Translations under genes and position numbers: made by a program | Assembly: GCA_000697665.1 (NCBI GenBank) | Contig: KL197721.1 | Coordinates: forward strand, 938,777-1,002,776 | Origin: Jaapia argillacea MUCL 33604 | Lineage: Eukaryota > Basidiomycota > Agaricomycetes > Jaapiales > Jaapiaceae | DNA length: 64,000 nt | Direction of reading: 5' to 3' | The notes under the pieces: generated by a model | Databases searched by the model: none | What the model saw: only the letters and a program-made list of their open reading frames with translations | Told to the model about the DNA's origin: nothing | Shown here: piece by piece, positions 11,324-22,571 of the stretch | Position numbering within the stretch: the stretch's first letter is position 1 | How the letters are laid out: the number at the start of each line of letters is the position of its first letter

Positions 11324-14300
11324 TCAATCAGACAAGTCAAAATATGAGCGGAACATGGATTCTTGGCGAAGAGATGAGTTGGAAATGACTGAATGAACGT
11401 GTAAGAATAGTCTTGGGAAACGACGAGTGAAATAAGATAAAAAGCCCTCGGGCATTGAGCCCAGTGTCCGTTTGACATTATCAGGTAAATCTTGGTAATG
11501 GTGTTTCTACATACCAGATGTTAACGAGTGATGCAGACGGAGAACAATTGGAGATGGAACATTACCTTATTACGCAGAGCGCGCATAAGATCTTGAACGG
11601 ATCGACCATCATATTTTCTGAACTTGCCAAGGTTCTCGACGAACGTCTTGTCCAGCCGAGCAACCCAGTCAACGCCCACCACGGCGGGAGCCAGCGCCTC
11701 GAGTAGTATCAGGTGAGGATCTCGAGGGTCACGACACATGATCTCAAATCGATCCGAGGCGTCTTGTAAGAATGTCAACCTTCGACCAGGATCCCAGAAG
11801 AACGGATGCAGTAAACAGGTTCTTGTGTCAGGGCTACGGAGAAATGCATAAGTATGAAGGCGGAAGGACGATGACAGTCGGATGCATACCGTTGTGAAGC
11901 CTCTGGATCTAACATGTGCCCAATAAGATCGACAGCCTCAGAACCCTCTTCACCAAATCGCTCAAGCCCATCAAGAGACTTGATGTCCTTGATTATATTG
12001 ACCTCCCGTTCGAACCGATCTCCAAACGGATGCCCGCCATTGGTCAAGACATAGTAGAACACACAACCCAACGCAAAGATATCCACCGATTTCGTCAATC
12101 TCGTGGGTTTACCAGCTGGCGCAATCCCACTAACGGTTCCAGTACTGCTTCTCGATGATTGTGACTGATCGTCCCCAACACTTTCGTCCAACTTGACTTC
12201 ACCACGGAGAATTTCTGGAGCGCGCCATCCAACAGTGCCAACAGCCATGGCACCACCAGCGGTAGGCAAGAAACTAGTCTGATCAAACTCGAGTTTCTTG
12301 CACAACCCAAAGTCTGATATCATCATGCGATGGCCAGCGACTTTGCCAGAACCCTTTTTGGCGCTGGAAATCAGAATGTTTTGGGGTTTGATATCGCGGT
12401 GAACGATCTTGAGAGCATGGAGGTGACGAAGTCCAGCAGTGATTTCCCGTAAAGCGCGTTTAGGATCAAACGCGACTGAGATGTCACGGAATTGGTCAGG
12501 GCGCTCAACGATGTCGGCGAGAGAGGCGGGACACAACTCGAGAGCGATGTAAAGGAAATTTGAGTGGGATTCTTGGTAATAGTATCGAATGACGTTCGGA
12601 TGGTCGTCCGACTCTTGGAGGATGCTGACTTCTCGAGAGGCGAGGGTGACGAAATCTTGAAGGAGTCGCTTCACAGCGACGGCGCGGCCTTGAAGCGAAC
12701 CCTTGAAAACGACAGTGCCATGCGACCCGAATCCTACACAAACATGGGTGAGACAACGGTTCGAATAGCGCGAAGGATTGGAATACATACCAAGCACCTC
12801 ATCTGATACTACCAAAGACGACCCCTTCGGTTCAGCCTTCACGGGCGGCAGCGTCAACCCATCCACAACTTGATCTCTCGTCTCAACACCTTCTCCTCCG
12901 GCGACAACATTCTCTTCCTTCGAACCGGCATCAGCTTCCACCTTCACCCAATCCTTCGAGGACCCAGTTCCCTCCACATCATCAGACCCAGTATTCGCAG
13001 TCACTCCCTTCTTCTTCCTCCCCCTCTTCCTCCTCATCGCTTTCCGTTTGTTCCCAGGCGTAACGACGTCACCCTCCCTGTCGCTCTCCTCTCCTTCCGC
13101 AGCGTCTTCTGGTTGTTGCTGCTGCTGCTGTGGTAGCGGTGGTGGTGGTGGTGACGTCGGAAGTTCCAAGGGTGTAGTAGGTTGACCATTTGGTTGTGGA
13201 CGATCCAAGGCGACAGCGTGTTCTGGTAATTCAACAGATGAAACCGATACCAAGGGTTGCGTGACGGGAGGTAGTCCACTACCTTCATCTAGTCCGACGA
13301 TCGGCGGAAGCGGAGGTACTCCAACATCTTCCAACACCTTCTCCTCGGTGGCTTCCTGCGCCGTCGAACCAGCAGAGACAACTTCCGCAGGCCTCGACGA
13401 GACAGGCCGAACATCCTCCCTCCTCCCTCCCATCCCTCTCTTCCACCACACAACCCAAGCCCCAGCAAACAACAACAATAGACACAACAGCACCGACCCA
13501 ATAGGCTTCTCCACACCCCCCAACGCCAAACCCCAATTCAAGTCTAAATACACACCAGAACCACCAACGTTCCAAGATACCTTCGGAGGCGGTACTTTCA
13601 ACGTCGGTGTCGCATCAGCCTGTTCCCCAGTAGGGTGAGTCGGCAACCCAACTCCTCCTCCCTCCTCATCCACCGTCCCAGCATTTTGGTAATTCCCAGT
13701 TGTGGGTGGGAGGATGGGAGGTACCTCGACGCTAGGCACACCTTCCAACAACCTCCTAGTCCTTCCTTGACTATCTTGTCCACCAGCCAACGCACGTAAC
13801 CCAACAAGACATCTAGGATCCCCATCCCCTCTCCCATCTCTACACATCTTCCTCAACTTCCTCATCTCCCTATACTTCGTAACCGAATCAACATCAAGCG
13901 GTAACTCCTCCTCTTCCTCCTCTTCCTCTTCTCCCTGTTCCTCGTCGGTGCGGGGAGGGTCGATCCCCCTCCTGGGATTACCAGAAAGACTCCCATCACC
14001 AAAAACGATCAAAGGGAAGTTCTCAGGGCTCATAGCGAACAAACTACCACCATGACCCGCAACTCCACCACCAACTAACCCGACGTAAGCACTTTGTAAG
14101 TCTAGTTTGGTTTGGTCTGGGAGGTCGTAACGTGGGAAGACATCTTGGAGTCGGGGACGGGGTTGGAGGAGGACGAATGGGTGGGCTCGGTGTCGGGAGG
14201 TTAGGACATCGAATATCGCTACTCTGATTTAAAAAACGCAATTGATTAGCGAGTCAGTCACATCGTCTTGAGCGAGGGAGAATGAAAGTGAGACCCACAT

Positions 14301-15452
14301 TGGACTATCAAACGCACACCCCCAAACACTCTCCGATTCCTTCTTCCCCTTATCCTTCCCCCTAGCATGACCAGGTGTATAATTCTGTTGTCCATCCGAA
14401 TCCCTAATATTGAACGAAATGACTTTGCCATCCGGTAATGACTGAAGATACAAATCATCAGGAGTCCGATGATAAGTGGATTGCAACACGTTGTCTTGGT
14501 TATTAGGTCCGTATGTCGAAAACGACAAGTTCTGGATATTGGTCGATTTGGAAAAGGATGAGGAGGAACCGGAGAGGGGACGGGTATAGATTGATATATG
14601 GTAATCTAACCAACCAACCAACATTCAGTTACTTCTGATGGGCAGGAATACGGCGGGGAGAAGAGGTGGCTTACCAGTACGCCCAATGTATATCTCAGTA
14701 GGCTTCGAGACTTTCCTCCCCTCCCTCTCCTCATCCTCCAACTCATCCAAATCCAATTCAACATCCAACTCCTCCTCAATAGGTCCATCCCACGGACATT
14801 CCCAATTCAACGCTCCCTTCACCCTCCCAGTTTCCAACTCAACCAACATCAACGTAGTTTCCTTCTTCCCCACAAACACTCTCCTCTCATCATCACCCGC
14901 CAACGTGAACGGGCTCATATCCACTAATTCTGGCATTGAGAAGGGTAATCGGACGAGGGAGGATGAGGGAGATTGGAGGACGTAAATTGACCCGGACTGG
15001 GGTTCGATGATGTATTGTTCTTGGTCTGGGTCTTGGTCGTATGGAAAGGAAGAGTCGGAGTCTCGTGAAGATGGGTTATGACGTGTCCTCACTAGTGGTT
15101 GCAAACTAGCAGGGACAAACCCAGGCGAAGGTGTAGAAGAAGACGACATCGACCACAACACAGCCCCACTCGTCCTGTTCAACGCATGAAAGTTTCCATC
15201 CACCGAAGCAACCAAAACCATATCCATCAACTTGAGTTCATCTCGATCTTCAGAATAACCGGCGTGTGAGGCAGAACCTGCTAATGGTGGTGCGAAACGA
15301 TAGTATTCGCCATGGTGGTTGAGATCACGAGGGGAGAGTTCTGTGATTCGGTCTGTGATGGCTTGGCCGGTGAGAGCGATGGGTTCTGTGAGGCTGCGAG
15401 TGGCGAGTGATAGAGAGAGAAGGAGAGTTGATAGGCGTTGTAGGATTGCCAT
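11324..15452 (-). CDS. IRE1: IRE1, ER stress sensor kinase / endoribonuclease
   Basis: Six exons, 15452-14675, 14605-14299, 14223-12791, 12733-11890, 11833-11566 and 11506-11324, give 1,270 residues. A signal peptide (LLLSLSLATRS) is followed by the luminal stress-sensing domain (VLVASVDGNFHALNRTSG, YIGRTDYHISIYTRP, VAIFDVLTSRHRAHPFVL). A transmembrane segment lies near residues 604-622 (LLCLLLLFAGAWVVWW). A low-complexity linker with a run of six Gln, Pro runs and Lys/Arg clusters comes next. The kinase domain starts near 836 (VLGFGSHGTVVFKG), with catalytic loop HRDIKPQNIL and DFGLCKKL. The C-terminal KEN ribonuclease keeps KFRKYDG, RALRNKKHHYQDLP and EGFLSYFTRRFP, so the Tyr, Arg, Asn and His needed for RNA cleavage are present. 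In fungi IRE1 splices a bZIP transcription factor mRNA to start the unfolded protein response. No lesion is seen. Confidence 0.97.
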
Positions 15453-17871
15453 GAGGAATCATCCCGTCATGGACGGGGTCAAGATATAGTTGAGGCTGTA
15501 CTCCGAGCGGGTGTGGGCGGTATGTGTACTGTGGTGTGCTGTAGTGGGGGTATTAGCCTATTATAGTCCCAACCATTATTTGGATCAGCCATTGAAAGGT
15601 TCTGGACACATCAGTTCCTCCCACTGCACACAGCTCAGTTATGGTCGTAGGGTCCGTGCGTCGTCCGAGCTGACTCAGAGCATGTGCGCTCCTATCAACC
15701 CGCCCAGGGACATATTTCCAACCCCATAACCGTGCAAACAGGGCGGAAGGAAGGGGAAAAAAGGTGGAGTCCTCACCTTGAGTATCTATGCTGTCTCTTC
15801 ACGGCAACGGATATCTAGCGCCGAACTCGAAGTGTTTGCGGCTCTGAGGGAGAGAAAGACGAAAGCAAGTGAAAACAGAAGCTGCCAGCACAGTGGCCGA
15901 GGCTGGTTGAATCTCGCAGAAACACAGGAACTTGGGCGGACAAGACGTGTATTCGTGGTACCCAATGCCGACGCCCACAAACGCCGAAACACGTGGAACT
16001 GCCCAACAATGGAAACTGTGGCTGGGCATACGGTGAACTGACGCCTTCACCATCTTGCTCATTCGCCTGATCACAGACTATGCGACAAAAAGGCTGCCAG
16101 GTAACTCCCCTACTTGCGTCGGCACCTCCCCTCCTCTGGAAAGTACCATCTGTATTGTCGTTATTCTGAGAAATCTTGAGCAACGCACACACCTTCTTGC
16201 AATCACCAAACCATGGAATTCATGTGGTCATTTGCAAGCACTGGGAAACCATACAAGCCATGGTTCATCGCTACAAGGTCATCATGATCCACCTCGTTAC
16301 ATTCCACCCACCTTCCCCGATAACTTGACCCCAGCCACCCTCGAACTGCCTACTCAACTCTCAATCTCAGCCAAAAACTCGCCCCTCCCGATTCCCTACT
16401 CACTCCTCGTAATTCCTCAATCCCTCATCCCAATTGCTGTTCCCCCTTTCTCTCCCCTCCAAAAATTCCCAATTACCTTTGCTCATCTCCCCCCTTTCCG
16501 TCACTCCCTTTCTTCACACCAAATAGGTCACACCCTGGCTACATACGGAGCGACATTTCGGGCCTTTGCCCATACTCGCCTCGCCGGTCCTCACTCCTCT
16601 CAGGCCCTCAGATTTATTTACCCAAATTATCATCGAGATTGTAAGGCAGGCTCGTAAGGCAGGCGCAGTATGAGGCTATCGACATGCAGTCTATTTTGCA
16701 TAGATTGTTGTACATAGTCTTGAAGCTCTTCGGTGTGAGGGAGGCAGAATGGACGCTGTCGTGTTCTACTCAAACACATTTTCTCACCCGATTTTCCTCA
16801 ATCCTGTCCCAGTAATTGCCATTGCGTAGCCTTGCGTGAATCGTAGAGACTGGCTTCAAGTCAGTACAGTCGGTAAGTTGAGGGGAAAACGTGTTTTGCT
16901 TTGACACCGCTGTTCAAATTCTTGTCTGAACACGCACACTGCCTACAAAGGTAGAAGCCGTCAATGAGACGCGAAAACTAAAACTGGTTGGTTCTCCAAT
17001 AGCTTTTCATCGGACCTGTATTTGCACCATAGAGCCGTTAAAACGCAAGGATAACATCGGCTCTATTGACGAACCACCCCGCGTTGCAAGCAGCTTGCCA
17101 CAGCACACTCGTCTGTTTGTTGATCAGACTAATTGATGTAACGACTGACTGTTGAACTCACACCCCAATTGGCAGTCAAGAAAGCATTCATGAATTCCCA
17201 AATTCATCTGATCGAGTCCACTTCTCACAACAAGCCCCAGGCTCCTCTCTGATAACCTATCCCCACCGACGAGGTGCTGATGGGTAGAAACGATTGTGCG
17301 AAAATCGTTCGAGAAAGATCCTTGTATAACCCTCAACCTCTGGTCAGACGACAAGATCTATCGCAGTATTTTGTAGAACTTCGAGAAAGTGGCTGGCCGA
17401 GAGATATATATCTTGGGAAAAGACTAGGCTATCGGTTCTGGGAGGCAAGCTGAGCGGCACCAGCCTTGTCCGTTAGTTCAGCCAGAGTTTCATCTACAGA
17501 AGTGTATGATACCTCTTGAGTAGTAACGCTGGGGGCCCCTGAGGTAAGATGAAATGGATTATTGGACGCCCTGTCGTACACTGCTCGAAGAAGTGGCGTT
17601 ACAACTGGGAGGCCCTTGTACTAGTATCTCCTCAGCTTCGATGACAAGATTTTCATCATCAACAGTTGTAGCGCAGGAAGCAGTTGTCCGACTTGAGTAA
17701 AAGACGTAGAAGATGTAGGTCAATCATGATGCATGATCAATCAAACCTGAAGTCTCGCGGGATGGAAATCACTGAACTCGGACATCCGACAGTTTGATCC
17801 GTCTGCCATGTGGGTACGGTTCGACCCTGCTTCGTGGCCAGCGCTACACGCTCATCGACTCATAGTACACT
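15453..17871. other. Long divergent intergenic region, 2.4 kb
   Basis: This lies upstream of both IRE1 (minus) and the Asterix gene (plus), so it holds both promoters and probably long 5' leaders. Around 16280-16600 the plus strand is pyrimidine-rich and stop-poor, which creates a 200-codon open frame (16055-16657) without family similarity or balanced composition; I do not call it a gene. No RNA gene was found. Confidence 0.5.
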
Positions 17872-18434
17872 ATGTCAAGTTCAGACGACCCAAGAGACCC
17901 TTCCCTCGAATCGAAAGTCACATTTCCCCGGACATGGACTGTCGAGAACGTCGGTATGCCCTTATACATCCTCACCAAAACCTTTTGCACCCCCTCACGG
18001 TCATTTCCAGATAGCTTGTCGTCGTCTGGCATGTTCTTGTCTGGTTTGATCATGGTCACAAAGAACAGGTACGCCTTCAATCTTTTTGCGTCATGTCTTC
18101 GTATTTGATGGGTTTCTTCGTGGTAGGTTCCTCGCTTGGCCCAACCTCATCTTCGCAGTAAGCTCCGTCATCAACCAGCACCCACTACGAACCAAAGAGG
18201 GCTCAAGCCCTCCATGGAGTTCCCTGATGTACGTTCCAATTTCGTTGTCTCCGTCGCCTCGCCTCTCTCTCCTTCTTCATCTCGACCCTCTTCTATCGCA
18301 CCTTTCTGATGCCCGCCTCCCCTGTGACCACAATATTTACGATTTTTTTTGTTCATTTTAGGTTGGCCGTATCCGCGATCATTGCCTCATACATGCCCAT
18401 GACAATTATCACCCATACACCTGTTGTCCAATAG
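17872..18434 (+). CDS. Asterix-like protein (PAT complex subunit, UPF0139 family)
   Basis: Four exons, 17872-17953, 18011-18068, 18127-18228 and 18362-18434, give 104 residues, close to the 106 of human Asterix (WDR83OS). The N-terminal segment has WTVENV. Membrane helix 1 is SSSGMFLSGLIMVTKNRF, helix 2 is AWPNLIFAVSSVINQ followed by the conserved HPLRTK, then PPWSSLMLAVSAIIASYMP forms helix 3. In animals Asterix pairs with CCDC47 in the PAT complex, an intramembrane chaperone for multipass proteins at the ER translocon. The role here is taken from the family. Exon phases are 1, 0-base-loss and consistent throughout. No truncation is seen. Confidence 0.86.
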
Positions 18435-20079
18435 ACACCCCTCGTTGTTCTTGTCATCATTATCACTGGTTGCAAATTGATTTAGTGCGAATCGCAATTA
18501 GTGTGCTCCAACGACCCACGTAACGATGGCCTAGGCGGGTTTCATACCAGGTCTAAAATATATTTCCAAATCCTCGACCTCTGCCATGGGCACGAGAAAA
18601 TGAAACCATCACGACTCTGCAACTATTCGCTAACCTCGCCGCTTTCGAAGAAGGGGTGGGCTGGGCGTCAAAGGGCTCTATGATGTCATCCTTTAACAGC
18701 AACCACCAGTTGTGTTCTTTGATTACATCCTCTCAAGGTGTATATCACACCATTGTCAAATCCCTAAGCCAAGAATAAAATTCATAAACCGAGGCACGAA
18801 CTCACTTCACAGGTTATTTCCGAGCCCGAGACGCCCCATCCTTTCAAAAGCACCCTTCGTCTTAAGAACAGTACGGAAGGGTTAGACCGTCCACTAGCTG
18901 AAGTTATGTCGAAGATACAATGATGGCGAACGGCCGCCGCTCCAACTTTTAAATTCAGGTGAGTAAATCGAGGGGTAAGCTTACCAAGTCAAGCGACTCT
19001 CTTTCTCACCCACATCACGCCGCACACGTTTTCACCACGATAGGCCAACGAGCTACCATTCTAATTGTTTGACAATCGCGCCAAGCCGTACTTACTCGGG
19101 CGCAAAGGGGCGTTTTGAACGGTACCCTCAGGTGCCGCGGGAACGTCACCAGATAGCCTCATAGTTAGCAAAACAATGAAATGGACTTGGTTCGATCCCG
19201 TACACAAGCTTAAGCTTTATTTAGTTTGCCTCAAGAATAGTGGCTTAAGCCATCACGGAGAAGAGAAAAGAAGGAGGCATAGCCTCAAAGGCATCAGTGA
19301 AGCTTCTCTTCGACAAGATCGTAGCCGCAGAGGGGTGGAAAACACAAAGCAATAGGGAGCCCAACCAAACCGCGAAACACCGTTCCGACCGACTGCCGTG
19401 AGACAAAGCCCGCGATACCGTATCCCTTTGTCACACCGATGCCGAAGGCCAAATAACATGGAACGATGCAGATGAGAAACCCTTTCATAAACGGTTATTA
19501 GTTTAAATAGCGAGCCGAGGGCAGCGGCGACATCAAGGGCACTTGAGTCGGAAACCGATTTTGAATGCTCCAACTTGCCGCATTATCGCCCGCATCAGAA
19601 AAAGCTTACAGAGGCAGGGATCAGAGTATCTGAATTTAGAACCGTTAGTTTCATCAATGAAATACCATAGTGGAATGCCGTACAAGCTCACCGTACTTTG
19701 GGTCTTCTAGTCTCTCACTCGAAATCCGTACTAGCGGTAATGTCGGGTGGAAAACATGCGAGAGAGCTGACTGAGGCCGGAGATCGTGGTGGGTTCAAGA
19801 ACTGGTTCGCGGGGAAGTAGATTTCAATGTGTTTTTATTAAGATACCTGTGCCTCCGCCTGATGATGGTGGACAGACAATTAGACATGGGAAGAATGTAG
19901 GAGCAGTAATCAAGTGAATAAAGAACGGCCATCGGCGACCTGACTGATGGTGGAATCTGATGGAGAGGGTCGTCGTTGAGGGGGGTGTCAAAATAGATCG
20001 AGAGAAGAGCAGACCAACGTACAATCGTACAACACCACTAAGGTTCAAGCGGACCTAAACAGTCCAGCGAATTTTGATG
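18435..20079. other. Intergenic, 1.6 kb, with one doubtful hydrophobic ORF
   Basis: No gene could be supported. On the minus strand a 64-codon frame, 19488-19294, encodes a hydrophobic peptide with two possible membrane helices. Several GT-AG-like sites upstream (19580-19730) could extend it, but no family is recognisable, so it is only a candidate. A perfect GGTTCGATCCC block near 19189 resembles a tRNA B-box but no cloverleaf can be folded around it. Confidence 0.35.
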
Positions 20080-21896
20080 CTACGCAATATGTGGAGGGGA
20101 AGCGGATGGAATCACGCCTTGCTGTGTCATTGGCATATCTGGTATCGAAGCACCCAAGTTACTCGCCACCATATGAATACCTTCCGACAACTGGTGCATA
20201 CGCTTGCGTGGAGGCAGTACAGAAGCATCCTAAGCATAGCAAACCTTGTTATAAACAAACGGTCTGAGGAGCCCAAGAGCAGCGCAGTACCTCGACTTCA
20301 GTCCCGACATCTGGCTTACGTGTGAATACCGGGGCGATAGGTGGATGATGAGGGGGTTAGAGAAACCCACCTTGCAACTGTCCCTGTTCCCAGGAACGCA
20401 CGTGCTTACGGCTGGCGTTTGCCCTTTCGGAAGAGATCATCTGAGGTGAAGGGACAGCAGGTCTTGGGAGATCCTACAGTGGTTACACAAACAATGAGCC
20501 GGTCGTTCTAGCATACGGGGAAACGAGGGTAGATAGCTACGTGATCCATCATGCGAGCTTCGCTAGACTGAAAATTCAAACCGTGAGACCAATCGACAGC
20601 CTGTCCTTCATGGGTGCTCGTGCTACGCGTATCTGATCGCATAGGTGGAGTCGAGTTGGGTAAGTGCGGATCGATGAGACTGTCATTCCATGTAGCTGGC
20701 TGCATCCGTGAAGGGTTGCTTCCACGGCGTTCCAAATGACTGCGGGCGTTACTGGCGCCGGCTTCGGCTTGATGGTACCGGGATGGAGTTAGACGACCGT
20801 TGGTTGGGGTCGATGCCCCTGCCGGCGGATTTTGGCGGAGGAGCATAGCGACTAAACAGGGAGATAATGAGGCTACGGCAGTGCGGGGGACCTGTGGACT
20901 TACCAAGTGCGTCACGACGCTCCTCAGCGGCCATCACGTCTTGCAGAATTTTCCGTTCCGACTCTAGAGAGGCGGTATATTTCGCAAAGAAATCTTGTGT
21001 AGTCTCTTGAGCCCGAAAGAGATTACTTCGAGCATTTGTGAGCAGTTGCTCTAGCGGGAAAGAATGAGATGGCTGGTGCATAAAAATGACAGCGTCGACG
21101 TACTCGAAACTTCTGCCTCTTGCAGAAGGGTCGTATAGTCGGGAATATGCGACGAAGACAGGGCCCCGATGACAGCATGACGAGCTTGGCTTGGTGTAGC
21201 CATGAAATTTGGATTATGGTCTCGCTCGTCGCTCTCTGGGATGGCGTTAGGGGTATCGGCAGACAGTGTCGACGACCAACACACACCTGGTCTAAGTCGA
21301 GGCGTCCTCTCCCCACTATCCCAGCCCATGGACGGATGATGAATTTGCTGCTCTGGAGGTTCGGGAGATGGGGTCCCACCGGCGCCATGAACAGGGAGCG
21401 GGGGATTCTGCATGATACCAGCCTCCCTTAGCCGAGGGTTATGAGGGATACCAGCCGCTTGTCGCTCGACGAACTTCCTGAGGAAGGTAAGTTCGATGCT
21501 GTCGGGCATGATGTATGGTGGTCCAGGAATATCCCCCTTCTGCATGAGCATCTCGATGTGAGACATGGCTTTATCCTTCAGCTGCTGTAACCACTCATGT
21601 AACTCCATGTGATCCTGGTCCGCTCTTGCGTCATAATCCTGCCTCCTCCTCGCCTTTCTCCAATAAGTTTTCGTCAACTTCAACGCCCTCATCACTTCGT
21701 TATCCAAAGTGCGGTACCAATCGCTGGCTTGACGATTGAGGCGAACCTCGAGTACGCCAGGATGGACTCTGAGCTGGAGGAGAGAACGACCTTCATCGTC
21801 GGGCTGACTGACGACGCCTTTGGAGCCCTGGTTTCCGCGAGTAGCGCCCCTTGATATGTTTCCAAGTTCTGGCCAGGGGAGGTCGTCGGCAACCAT
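20080..21896 (-). CDS. Uncharacterised protein with basic helical N-terminal region
   Basis: Six exons, 21896-21104, 21050-20904, 20851-20541, 20473-20371, 20310-20291 and 20229-20080, give 507 residues in one frame. Residues about 55-150 look alpha-helical and charged (LDNEVMRALKLTKTYWRKA, ELHEWLQQLKDKAMSHIEML). Residues about 265-315 form a second helical stretch (QLLTNARSNLFRAQETTQDF, SERKILQDVMAAEERRD). The rest is Pro/Ser-rich. Exon 5 is only 20 nt. Exon 3 could alternatively read through to a stop at 20508, because its donor (GTAGCT) is the weakest of the set. The downstream exons are preferred since three successive introns keep phase and the last exon ends in a clean stop. I do not recognise the family; the helical segments suggest a protein-interaction or cytoskeletal role, but this is only a guess. 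Confidence 0.68.
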
Positions 21897-22571
21897 GATG
21901 ATTCACTGAAGGCTTGTCAAGATGATGAGGAGCCAGAAACAAAAGTGACACTTTGTGGCGTTCTTCAAACTTTGGCGTCGTTTTGGTTTTGAGGCGGCGA
22001 TGAAGTCTTTCGCGGGGTTGGCAAAAAAACAAACCCCCAAACAAAAGGGTCAGAATGGGCTCGCTAGTATTCAAATGACACTGTTCTGATAAGGGTTGTT
22101 CATATAAATGATGCAGAACCAGGGCCGGGTTCGATGACACCTTGCTTGATCAACACTTATGGGTACCGAGCCGGTCGTTACACAGACTTTCACATCCCTC
22201 CAACCAAACAAGATCTACATCTCTGCTTCCCAACATACAACACCAACACAGAGAAGCCAACAGCCGTTTTCGTTCTCATGCTCACACCATCACTTCTCGG
22301 TGATGTTCCGGTAGTCGCATCATCCCACCAAACCTTACAGCCGCCAGAGAGAGGGGTCAGGCTGGCGCAGGGCTGGTGATCTCGACAATACAGTTAAAAA
22401 TGGGAAGGCGAGGATCACAACACCCTCGTATCCAATTCCACCTGGCGTTTTGGTCCCTTTACATCGGCATGTCCTCACTCTATCAGTCATGAGAAAATGT
22501 CGAGAAACTCTTTCTCATTCACCCCGGAAATGAGCGAAATGATGCCGACGTTGGATGACTATCAGATAGGG
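21897..22571. other. Intergenic, 0.67 kb
   Basis: Lies between the uncharacterised gene's start and the 3' end of the ALDH7 gene. Contains the promoter of the former and the 3' UTR of the latter. No gene is seen. Confidence 0.5.

Noticed and set aside
16055-16657. 200-codon open frame upstream of the Asterix gene
   Set aside because: Pyrimidine-rich, Pro/Leu/Ser/His-heavy composition, no domain, no conserved motif; explained by a stop-poor C/T-rich strand.
19180-19200. GGTTCGATCCC resembling a tRNA B-box
   Set aside because: The T-stem pairs only three of five positions, and no A-box or acceptor stem can be placed upstream.
19294-19573. Hydrophobic small ORFs on the minus strand
   Set aside because: Could be a small membrane protein with upstream exons, but no family, and several splice choices are equally good; not enough to call.
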